The notes below the pieces were generated by a model. It was not told the DNA's origin. It searched no databases and saw only the letters and a list, made by a program, of their open reading frames with translations. This document shows, piece after piece, positions 1 to 5,355 of a stretch of DNA of 6,759 nt. Source of the stretch: an uncultured Lachnospiraceae bacterium. GTDB lineage: Bacteria > Bacillota > Clostridia > Lachnospirales > Lachnospiraceae. The DNA lies in assembly GCA_902803245.1 (NCBI GenBank), contig CADCPJ010000045.1, positions 1-6,759 of the forward strand, written 5' to 3'. Position numbers and translations under genes: made by a program. How positions within the stretch are numbered: position 1 is the stretch's first letter; each line of letters starts with the position of its first letter.

Positions 1-811
1 GATCCGCATATTCAGCCAGGCTCCGGTGCAGATCCTCGCTCAGCTTGCCCCCCGCCTGGGTCAGAATCCTTAAGTCGGGGAAATCCTCATCGAAAATGCG
101 GTTGCGCTGAAGAATGGCATAGGTGTCCGGGACCCCGTGGAAAGCCGTGACGTGCTCGCACTCAAAGATATCCCAGAACTCCTCGTCCAGGATTCCCATC
201 TTTGTCACGATCATGGTGCCTCCCACCGCCAGGTTTGCGGCGAAGATACTCAGGCCGTAGGTGTAATTGAACGGCAGCGCGGTGATGGTGCGCTCCTCGC
301 TGTCCATTTCCAGTGCGTTTACGAGGAGGCCGGCATTTATCCGAATGTTGTCGAAGGACTGCCGGACGAATTTGACCGATCCCGTGGAGCCGGAGGTGGT
401 GATCAGCTGCCCGAGCTCCGGGTGGACCGGATAGTTTTCGGTATAGTTCGTCTTCAAAAGCAGGTAATTGTCGATCTCGCGGATCTCCTTCATGTGGCAG
501 AAGTCGCGCCTCCTGTCCTTTGGTGTATAGATAAATGCGGGGCGATAGGTATTCATGATCTTCCTCAGCATGTCCTCTTCGCGCTCCGCCGACACCATGA
601 GGAGCGGGCGGCCTCCATTTATGATAGCGGCATAGCCAAGAAGTGCCCCGATGCTGTTCTCGGCGAGCATCATGGTCAGCTCCCCCGGCCGCACGACGTC
701 GTCCAGTTCTTCCTGCAGTTCCATGATCTCGTCATAGCTGACGGAGAAGCCGGTGTCGTCGATCATGGCTGTCCTGCCTCTCCTTAAGGCGAAGTCCCAT
801 ATTCTGCTCAT
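1..811 (-). CDS. AMP-binding acyl ligase (adenylation domain), 3' end beyond the window
   Basis: Partial gene: 270 codons read open from the ATG at 809-811 to the left edge without a stop, so the C-terminal part is missing. The protein belongs to the AMP-dependent synthetase/ligase (ANL) superfamily, which activates a carboxylate with ATP to an acyl-adenylate and passes it to CoA or a carrier-protein thiol. Visible signatures are the phosphate-binding loop TTSGSTGSVKF (about residues 138-148), the A4-like segment LPFNYTYGLS (179-188), the HGVPDTY stretch (225-231) and QAGGKL (252-257). The later motifs, with the ATP-binding Asp and the C-terminal catalytic Lys, would lie past the edge. The P-loop ends SVKF rather than the usual xPKG. 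A good Shine-Dalgarno (GGAGAGGAG) precedes the ATG, and only 14 nt separate it from the stop of the upstream acyltransferase-carrier fusion, so the two are almost certainly co-transcribed. I infer that it loads the neighbouring carrier domain. The substrate cannot be read from the sequence. Confidence 0.9.
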   Translation of the reverse strand, partial: MSRIWDFALRRGRTAMIDDTGFSVSYDEIMELQEELDDVVRPGELTMMLAENSIGALLGYAAIINGGRPLLMVSAEREEDMLRKIMNTYRPAFIYTPKDRRRDFCHMKEIREIDNYLLLKTNYTENYPVHPELGQLITTSGSTGSVKFVRQSFDNIRINAGLLVNALEMDSEERTITALPFNYTYGLSIFAANLAVGGTMIVTKMGILDEEFWDIFECEHVTAFHGVPDTYAILQRNRIFDEDFPDLRILTQAGGKLSEDLHRSLAEYAD

Positions 812-825
812 GCCTTCTCCTCTCC

Positions 826-1758
826 TTAAGATTCCCGTCCGAGTTTCTTTTTGATCATTTTCAGCCCGTCTTCGTAGGATTTGATCCGCATGACCTCAAG
901 TCCCTTGAAGGAGACGTGGAAGGCATCCTCCAAAGCGGCGATCAGCTTCATATGTTCGAGGGAGGTCCAGTCCTCGTCATGATACCGGAACCGGACCGGG
1001 TTGAAGTCCACGCCCTCGAAGCATGAGGAGAAGACATCCCAGTAGAGCTCCGGAATGCTCACCCTGTCTTTTTCCGTCCCTTCCGCCGCCGTCTTTCCTT
1101 CCGCCTTCTTTCCCGAAACATAGACGGAAGTGTCCTTCCCCTCTCCCGAGATCCTAGCCGGATTTCCGAACACCGTAGCTCCGTCCGGGACATCCTCAAA
1201 TACTGCAGCCCCGAGCGCAACGATGCTCTCGTCTCCGATGCGGATGCGGTCACGGAGCATCGCGCCCGCCCCGATGTACGCCCTTCTCCCGATCTTTGTG
1301 TGCCCGCCGACGAAGGCATTCACGCCGAGCCGCGTGTGGTCGTTCACTATGGCGTCGTGTCCCACGGAGACATTTCTCGAGATGAAGCAGTTTTTCCCGA
1401 CCCTGGCCTGGGAGCCGATGTAGGCCCCCATATAGACGGCCGTGCCCTCCCCGACCTCCGCGTCCGGGCTGACGTATGCGGTGCGGTCGATCAGCACGCC
1501 GCCCCGGTATCCCGCGCGGGTCATCCTCTCAAAGGTCTCGAGGCGGTGCTTCGGCTCCCCGATCGACACGACGAACCGCACGTCTTCCGGGGAGTACTTT
1601 CTACGAAACATCTGGAAGTGAAAGACCGGGCTCCCGGCAATCTCCTTCGCGTCCGAGCGGTCGTCGATGAAGATCACCTCGGACCACTCCCCGCTCCTGA
1701 CAGCGATCTGCCTGAACTCGCGCCCGATCGCCCCCGCTCCGTATAATGCCAGTATCAT
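826..1758 (-). CDS. NeuD/PglD-like acyltransferase fused to an acyl-carrier-like domain
   Basis: 310 residues from the ATG at 1756-1758. An upstream in-frame TTG (1771-1773) would add five residues, but it overlaps the GGGGGA Shine-Dalgarno (about 1766-1771), which sits 7 nt before the ATG, so I prefer the ATG. Residues 1-90 form a Rossmann-like N-terminal domain (YGAGAIGREF at 6-15; IDD at 31-33), as in NeuD/PglD sugar O/N-acyltransferases. Residues 93-200 are hexapeptide repeats of a left-handed beta-helix (VGEGTAVYMGAYIG, IGRRAYIGAGA) ending in VFGNPAR (196-202). His134 in SVGHDAIV matches the catalytic His of the family. A charged linker (about 204-232) leads to a C-terminal segment (235-307) resembling an acyl carrier protein: WTSLEHMKLIAALEDAF (264-280) aligns with the WDSL-type carrier motif, making Ser266 the likely phosphopantetheine site. 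Ordinary NeuD/PglD proteins end near 200-220 residues, so the extension is an added module. It probably acylates a nucleotide sugar or glycan using acyl groups held on its own carrier domain. The acceptor is unknown. Confidence 0.87.
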   Translation of the reverse strand: MILALYGAGAIGREFRQIAVRSGEWSEVIFIDDRSDAKEIAGSPVFHFQMFRRKYSPEDVRFVVSIGEPKHRLETFERMTRAGYRGGVLIDRTAYVSPDAEVGEGTAVYMGAYIGSQARVGKNCFISRNVSVGHDAIVNDHTRLGVNAFVGGHTKIGRRAYIGAGAMLRDRIRIGDESIVALGAAVFEDVPDGATVFGNPARISGEGKDTSVYVSGKKAEGKTAAEGTEKDRVSIPELYWDVFSSCFEGVDFNPVRFRYHDEDWTSLEHMKLIAALEDAFHVSFKGLEVMRIKSYEDGLKMIKKKLGRES

Positions 1759-1776
1759 GCCTTTGTCCCCCAATAT

Positions 1777-1805
1777 GTGACAATGGGGACAGTCCCCATT
1801 GTCAC
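1777..1805. repeat. Perfect 14-bp inverted repeat, REP-like extragenic palindrome
   Basis: Arms 1777-1790 (GTGACAATGGGGAC) and 1792-1805 are exact reverse complements around a single base. The repeat fills the gap between the HD-phosphohydrolase stop and the acyltransferase start and ends about 5 nt upstream of the acyltransferase Shine-Dalgarno. The GGGGAC core inside a TGACA-type stem resembles extragenic palindromes that are often repeated in genomes and linked to REP-associated Y1 transposases. That likeness is from memory and not checked. In the direction of gene transcription no U-tract follows the stem. On the plus strand a GTTTTT run follows, but no gene reads that way. Confidence 0.75.
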
Positions 1806-1824
1806 GTTTTTCATCATACTTCTC

Positions 1825-2631
1825 TCACTTTGTTTCTGCCGGTTCGTCCAGGGCCTTCCCGATCTCATCTTTCAATATGCGAAGCTGGACGAGCTCCCGC
1901 TCAGTCCAGAGGGGTTTCCCGTCCGCATCGGATTCGGACAGAAGCAGATTTAAATAGCCCTGCTCCCGGACAATCTGCCTGCTCTTTGGAAACACAAGCT
2001 CAAATGCCATGCAGCAGTGTGCGATGTGCCCTTCGAAGCGAGTCCTGATGAGGGCCCTCGGCACGCAGCGGTGCTCCCTCACGCAGTCCATCACCGCCTC
2101 TCCCGCCTCATCCGCCTCCACAAAGAGTTTCCTGCTCGACCCGACGCGCTGCTCAAACGGAAGCTCCGCCATCACACGGAAGATGTCCGCCTTGTCGGCG
2201 TCGCGGATGATATTGGCAAAGCACGCCGTGCGCTCATCGAGGTCCGAAGGGATCGCGAGCTTGTTGTGCAGCCTGATAGCCGTCTCTAAAATGGCCGGAT
2301 CTTCCTTCCTGAGATGTTCGACAGGAAACCTGCGAAGGAGCCCTTCACCAAAGAGGAGGTCCGCGCCGAATTCTGCGTGGTCCACGGATTGGGAATCAAT
2401 GAATGTCCCGTACCTCTTCACCTGCTCGAATCTCCCGATATCGTGAAGGAGGCCGAGAAACCACGCGAAGTCCACATCTTCCGGATCCATCCCAAGGCTC
2501 CGCGCAATGCACTCGCAGTTCGCGGCGACGCGCTTCGTGTGTGTCACCTTGTGCGCGATCAGAATGTTGTCCGCATCGTATCCGGAGACGTACTCATCAA
2601 ATACTGCCTCCGCCCGCGCTCTGTCAATCAT
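1825..2631 (-). CDS. HD-domain metal-dependent phosphohydrolase
   Basis: 268 residues from the ATG at 2629-2631, which has a strong Shine-Dalgarno (GAGGTGG, 2640-2646) at 8-nt spacing. An in-frame ATG 27 nt upstream (2656-2658) would add nine residues but has nothing like a Shine-Dalgarno. The fold is the HD superfamily of metal-dependent phosphohydrolases. Counting from the chosen start, the metal ligands are His31 (VTHTKRVA), the His63-Asp64 doublet (LLHDIGRFEQ) and Asp146 (RDADKADIF); His85 (VDHAEFGAD) and His122 (RLHNKLAI) fit the extra histidines of bimetal HD enzymes. No signal peptide or membrane segment is visible, so it should be cytoplasmic. HD enzymes cleave phosphomonoesters, nucleotides or cyclic dinucleotides. 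The GYP signature of c-di-GMP phosphodiesterases is absent, so that role is not supported. It precedes the acyltransferase-ligase pair by 66 nt, with a palindrome between, so co-transcription is likely but a shared pathway is not shown. Confidence 0.88.
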   Translation of the reverse strand: MIDRARAEAVFDEYVSGYDADNILIAHKVTHTKRVAANCECIARSLGMDPEDVDFAWFLGLLHDIGRFEQVKRYGTFIDSQSVDHAEFGADLLFGEGLLRRFPVEHLRKEDPAILETAIRLHNKLAIPSDLDERTACFANIIRDADKADIFRVMAELPFEQRVGSSRKLFVEADEAGEAVMDCVREHRCVPRALIRTRFEGHIAHCCMAFELVFPKSRQIVREQGYLNLLLSESDADGKPLWTERELVQLRILKDEIGKALDEPAETK

Positions 2632-2639
2632 AGTGTGAA

Positions 2640-2646
2640 CCACCTC
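2640..2646 (-). promoter_or_regulatory. Shine-Dalgarno deciding the HD-gene start
   Basis: On the minus strand this reads GAGGTGG, with 8 nt between it and the ATG at 2629-2631. It lies inside the reading frame that would start at the upstream ATG (2656-2658), which has only ACGATTTACT before it. This favours the downstream start. Confidence 0.7.
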
Positions 2647-2675
2647 AAAATCAATCATAGTAAATCGTTGTAACT

Positions 2676-2764
2676 CTTTAAGCGCACCCGGCGCCCGCGG
2701 CGCTCCGCGGTCTTAAGCTCCGCTTCGATCGCGCTTAAGCGGATGTCCGCCGGGCATCCTAAGC
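2676..2764. repeat. GC-rich structured intergenic segment with repeated TTAAGC and nested hairpins
   Basis: The gap between the secreted-protein stop and the HD gene holds several short inverted repeats: GCGCC/GGCGC (2691-2695/2699-2703), CTTAAGC/GCTTAAG (2712-2718/2733-2739), the competing TCCGCTT/AAGCGGA (2719-2725/2737-2743), and GGATG/CATCC (2741-2745/2755-2759). The word TTAAGC occurs at 2678, 2713 and 2735, with CTAAGC at 2759. No U-tract follows any stem on the minus strand, so it is not an obvious Rho-independent terminator. No convincing coding frame crosses it. It could be a repeated extragenic element or a structured leader. Confidence 0.5.
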
Positions 2765-2781
2765 ACCCCCATTGCGGTCAG

Positions 2782-4338
2782 TCAGCAGTACTTCAGCACA
2801 TACGCCTCAGCGAGGTTGTGCATCATAAAGAGCTCCCCGGAGACGAAGAAGTTCTCTCCCGCCTGGAAGAACTGGCCCGTGATCTCCCCGTTCGTCTCCC
2901 TCATGACCTGACTGACGGCATTTTGAAAATGGAGCTGCTCCCACACGTCCGCTTTATAGGGCTCCTCGATATCCCTGTCGAGCCCCTCCGCTTCCGCTAT
3001 GACGTCCTGAAGGTAATAGATCGCGTATCCCGGCATGCCCCAGTCGTTCGTTCCGGGCATCGTCGTCATGCCGGTGGGCATCCCGTTCTCGTCCCTTAAA
3101 TAGAAGTTGAGCCCGGCGCGGTCCTTGTCGTATTTCCCGAGATCCACATAGATGAGCGCCCGGTAGATCGCGTCCAGGTTGAAGGAGGCCGCCTCGGGGA
3201 CAGGCTCGCCGGCAATGACGTAGACGACCGCCGTGTCCCCCATCTCCTCAAGGATCGTCGCCATGTAATCGATGTGATAAAGGTCATGGTTGACCACGGT
3301 CCCGTCCTCATTGACGTTGGAGCCGTCAATCATATCGCCGACTCTTCTTCCGCCCACGATCCGATCGCTCATGACGTCCCCCGGCATGGCCGTCGAGGCG
3401 GTCAGCATGCACATGAGTTTGTCGTTCCAGGCATCCCTGTCTTCGGATTCCGGGAACATGAAGCGCGCAAGGGCGAGAATCTTGGCGGACCAGGCGATCT
3501 CCTCCCCCTTCGTATCGCCGGGATAGACGATCGTCCCGTCCGCATCGCGGTAATAGGGAATCTCATAGTCGTAAGTGAGCGTGTGCGCCTCATCGAGAAC
3601 CATATTTTCGACGAGCCTGTAGTCCTCCGCCTCCATGCTGTCCTTAAGGAGAAAGGCGCCAAGTCCGATGTTCTCCGCCCAGAGAGGGCTCTGCCAGCTG
3701 TCGCCCCAGTGCCTGTCACCTTCCTCATCCGGGTGGTTCGACCGATGCTCCGCCGCGACAGATCTGATCAGCTTTATGCACATCGCCTCCGCATCCTTTT
3801 CGCTTATGCCCGTGATCTCCCCGTCATAATAGTTGTAATGGAGCGCCAGGGCGATGCAGTAAATGGCGTGGGACACCGGGCGGATCCCGTTCTCCGCCTG
3901 CTCCCTGCTCAAATACAGGATGGGCAGAATCTCCTCCTCCCGCCAGTTGGCAAATGCCTCCGCGCTCTTCCTTACAGCTTCCGTCCGCTCGTCCGTCAAC
4001 TGCCGGTCACTCTTAAAGCTCGTCGCCGCGGCATAGACAAAGTCCTTCCTGGAATTCCACCAGTCATTCAGGATATAACGAAGATTCAGATTCATGATCC
4101 AAATGAGGTCTTCCTCCCCGTACACCCTGTCTTCACCGGGACCCGCGGCCACAGGATCCGTGTTCATGGCGCCCGTGATCATGTCATCCGGTTTCATGGG
4201 TTCCGTGGTCACGCGCACGCCGGCCCAGACAGAAGAGCCGGGCAGCGAGGAGAAGGTGCATGCTGCGATCAGTATTACTGAAGCAATTCTTTTTCGAATA
4301 CAGTTTTTATTCTTCTCAGTATTCTTTCCAGTATTCAT
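2782..4338 (-). CDS. Secreted or lipid-anchored protein resembling alpha/alpha-toroid carbohydrate-active proteins
   Basis: 518 residues from the ATG at 4336-4338, with a modest GAGAGTG Shine-Dalgarno 7 nt upstream. The N-terminus is an export signal: a basic stretch (residues 1-17, ending RKR), a hydrophobic core (18-32), and a possible signal-peptidase I site after SVWA (36-39). IAAC (24-27) also fits a lipobox, so lipid anchoring at Cys27 is an alternative. The mature protein is mostly helical and rich in Trp, Tyr and acidic residues, with no membrane spans. Conserved-looking patches are HWGDSWQSPLWAENIG (210-225), GDTKGEEIAWSAKIL (274-288) and GSNVNEDGTVVNHDLYHIDYM (339-359). Such NHD/YHxDY and EE-AW patches recall proteins with the toroid fold of heparinase-like polysaccharide lyases. 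That assignment rests on motif memory only, and I cannot name a family or prove catalysis. It lies just downstream of a sugar ABC transporter operon, which fits extracellular glycan processing, though a terminator separates them. Confidence 0.72.
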   Translation of the reverse strand: MNTGKNTEKNKNCIRKRIASVILIAACTFSSLPGSSVWAGVRVTTEPMKPDDMITGAMNTDPVAAGPGEDRVYGEEDLIWIMNLNLRYILNDWWNSRKDFVYAAATSFKSDRQLTDERTEAVRKSAEAFANWREEEILPILYLSREQAENGIRPVSHAIYCIALALHYNYYDGEITGISEKDAEAMCIKLIRSVAAEHRSNHPDEEGDRHWGDSWQSPLWAENIGLGAFLLKDSMEAEDYRLVENMVLDEAHTLTYDYEIPYYRDADGTIVYPGDTKGEEIAWSAKILALARFMFPESEDRDAWNDKLMCMLTASTAMPGDVMSDRIVGGRRVGDMIDGSNVNEDGTVVNHDLYHIDYMATILEEMGDTAVVYVIAGEPVPEAASFNLDAIYRALIYVDLGKYDKDRAGLNFYLRDENGMPTGMTTMPGTNDWGMPGYAIYYLQDVIAEAEGLDRDIEEPYKADVWEQLHFQNAVSQVMRETNGEITGQFFQAGENFFVSGELFMMHNLAEAYVLKYC

Positions 4339-4424
4339 TTCGTATCACTCTCGGGTTTAAATCGTCTCTGGTCTTTACAGAGCATCACAGAAACATTTTC
4401 TGCCCTCACTATTAATTGATCAGG

Positions 4425-4531
4425 GTGTCAAAAGCCTAATTCGGCTTTTGCGAACACAATATATTGCACTTGTAAACCTAGAGCGGCCGCAATATATTGT
4501 GCCCCTAAACAACAAAATACCCTTTTGACAC
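4425..4531. repeat. 107-bp imperfect palindrome with two nested arm pairs
   Basis: Outer arms GTGTCAAAAG (4425-4434) and CTTTTGACAC (4522-4531), and inner arms CACAATATATTGC (4455-4467) and GCAATATATTGTG (4489-4501), are exact inverted repeats sharing a centre at 4478. The two 20-nt stretches between outer and inner arms match at 9 of 20 positions when one is reverse-complemented. The 21-nt centre includes a GCGGCCGC octamer. An alternative local hairpin, CAAAAGCC/GGCTTTTG (4429-4436/4443-4450), uses part of the left outer arm. The segment is more AT-rich than the flanking genes. It may be a small non-autonomous mobile element or a regulatory dyad. Confidence 0.6.
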
Positions 4532-4549
4532 TCTAACCTTAATTGAGAC

Positions 4550-4593
4550 AAAAAGGGCAGGTATACGGTATAAATCGTACCATATCCCCGCCC
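4550..4593 (-). terminator. Rho-independent terminator of the ABC transporter-regulator operon
   Basis: On the minus strand a 16-bp stem (4593-4578 pairing with 4570-4555) has one mismatch and two G-U pairs. It closes a 7-nt loop and is followed directly by TTTTT (4554-4550). It begins 6 nt after the response-regulator stop codon (4600-4602). The strong GC-rich base (GGGC/GCCC) and U-tract are typical. It separates the transporter operon from the secreted-protein gene. Confidence 0.9.
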
Positions 4594-4599
4594 AGGCAG

Positions 4600-5352
4600 T
4601 CAACGCATCTCGTTTCTGTACTCATTCGGCGACTTGCCGGTCATTTTCCTGAAAATCCTGGAAAAATGTGCCATGTCCGTAAATCCCGCCTCTTCGGCGA
4701 TGTCGCTGATTCTTAACGACGGGTCCGTCATGAGCTCTTTGGCCTTCCTGATCCGTATGCCGTTCAGGATGTCCGAAAATCCGCTCCCCTGTCCGTTCAG
4801 CAGCTTGCTCAGATGCCACGGGCTCACGAATACGCTGTCCGCGACCATCTGGAGAGTGAGGTGCTCGCGGTAGTGGTTCTCCATGAAGTTGACGGCATTT
4901 TTGACGATGAAGTTCCCGGCGGGAGTGCCGTCTCCAGGGCTGCCTGTCCTCTCCCTCTCTTTCATGCCCTCTTCTCTTCTTTTCAGCTCGGCGGTCATGG
5001 CTTCCACCGCCTCACGGATCTCCGCCATCCTGGACGGCTTTAAGAGATAGCGCCTCACCCCGAGGCGGATCGCCTCTTTGGCGTAGTCGAAGTCCCGGTA
5101 CCCGGTGAGGATCGTGATCTCCATATTCCGGTGCTCCGACTTAAGCGACGCGATCATGCACAGCCCGTCCATGTTCGTCATCCGGATGTCCGTGAAGAGG
5201 ATTTCGGGGCGGAGCTGATTGATGAGCTTCATCCCCTCAATTCCCGAGGCAGCCGTTCCCGCCACAGTGCAGCCGTAGCTGCTCCAGGGCACGGTCCGCT
5301 TCAGGCCCTCGGATATGATCGGTTCGTCATCCACAATCACTACTTTGTACAC
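4600..5352 (-). CDS. YesN-like response regulator (receiver + AraC-type DNA-binding domain)
   Basis: 250 residues from a GTG start (5350-5352). The AAAGGA Shine-Dalgarno lies in the end of the upstream permease gene with about 6 nt spacing. The N-terminal receiver domain (about 1-120) shows the acidic pair Asp8-Asp9, the phosphoacceptor Asp55 in FTDIRM, Thr83 (ILTGYRDFDYA) and Lys105-Pro106 (LLKPS), so the phosphorylation machinery is intact. A charged linker (about 122-145) leads to a C-terminal AraC/XylS double helix-turn-helix (about 150-250) with HLTLQMVADSVFVSPWHLSKLL and ISDIAEEAGFTDMAHFSRIFRKMTGKSPNEYR. Regulators of this design normally pair with a YesM-type membrane histidine kinase and activate adjacent carbohydrate-uptake genes. 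Only 3 nt separate it from the upstream permease, so it is translated as part of that operon. No kinase gene follows; a terminator does. The stimulus is unknown. Confidence 0.93.
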   Translation of the reverse strand: MYKVVIVDDEPIISEGLKRTVPWSSYGCTVAGTAASGIEGMKLINQLRPEILFTDIRMTNMDGLCMIASLKSEHRNMEITILTGYRDFDYAKEAIRLGVRRYLLKPSRMAEIREAVEAMTAELKRREEGMKERERTGSPGDGTPAGNFIVKNAVNFMENHYREHLTLQMVADSVFVSPWHLSKLLNGQGSGFSDILNGIRIRKAKELMTDPSLRISDIAEEAGFTDMAHFSRIFRKMTGKSPNEYRNEMR

Positions 5353-5355
5353 CGC

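Noticed and set aside
137..787. Long plus-strand open frame opposite the AMP-ligase
   Set aside because: The antisense frame has ligase motifs in the right order (SGSTG loop, LPFNYTYG), a Shine-Dalgarno and operon spacing. The plus-strand frame shows no recognisable motif.
1771..1773. TTG as the start of the acyltransferase
   Set aside because: It overlaps the GGGGGA Shine-Dalgarno that serves the ATG 15 nt downstream, and the NeuD-type N-terminus normally begins right at the GAG(A/G)xG strand.
1777..1811. Palindrome after the HD gene as a Rho-independent terminator
   Set aside because: In the direction of the genes the stem is followed by ATATTGGGGG, not a U-tract. The T-run lies on the plus-strand side, where no gene ends.
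2017..2673. Several plus-strand open frames opposite the HD gene
   Set aside because: The minus strand carries the full set of HD metal-binding residues. The plus frames are overlapping shadows with no motifs.
3274..4281. 335-codon plus-strand open frame opposite the secreted protein
   Set aside because: It is a by-product of GC-rich codon use on the other strand. The minus-strand protein has a signal peptide and conserved-looking patches; the plus frame has none.
4339..4424. Sigma-70 type promoter for the secreted-protein gene
   Set aside because: TTGACA (4426-4431 on the minus strand) and TTAATA are both present but only about 10 nt apart, and no other -35/-10 pair at 16-18 nt spacing is convincing.
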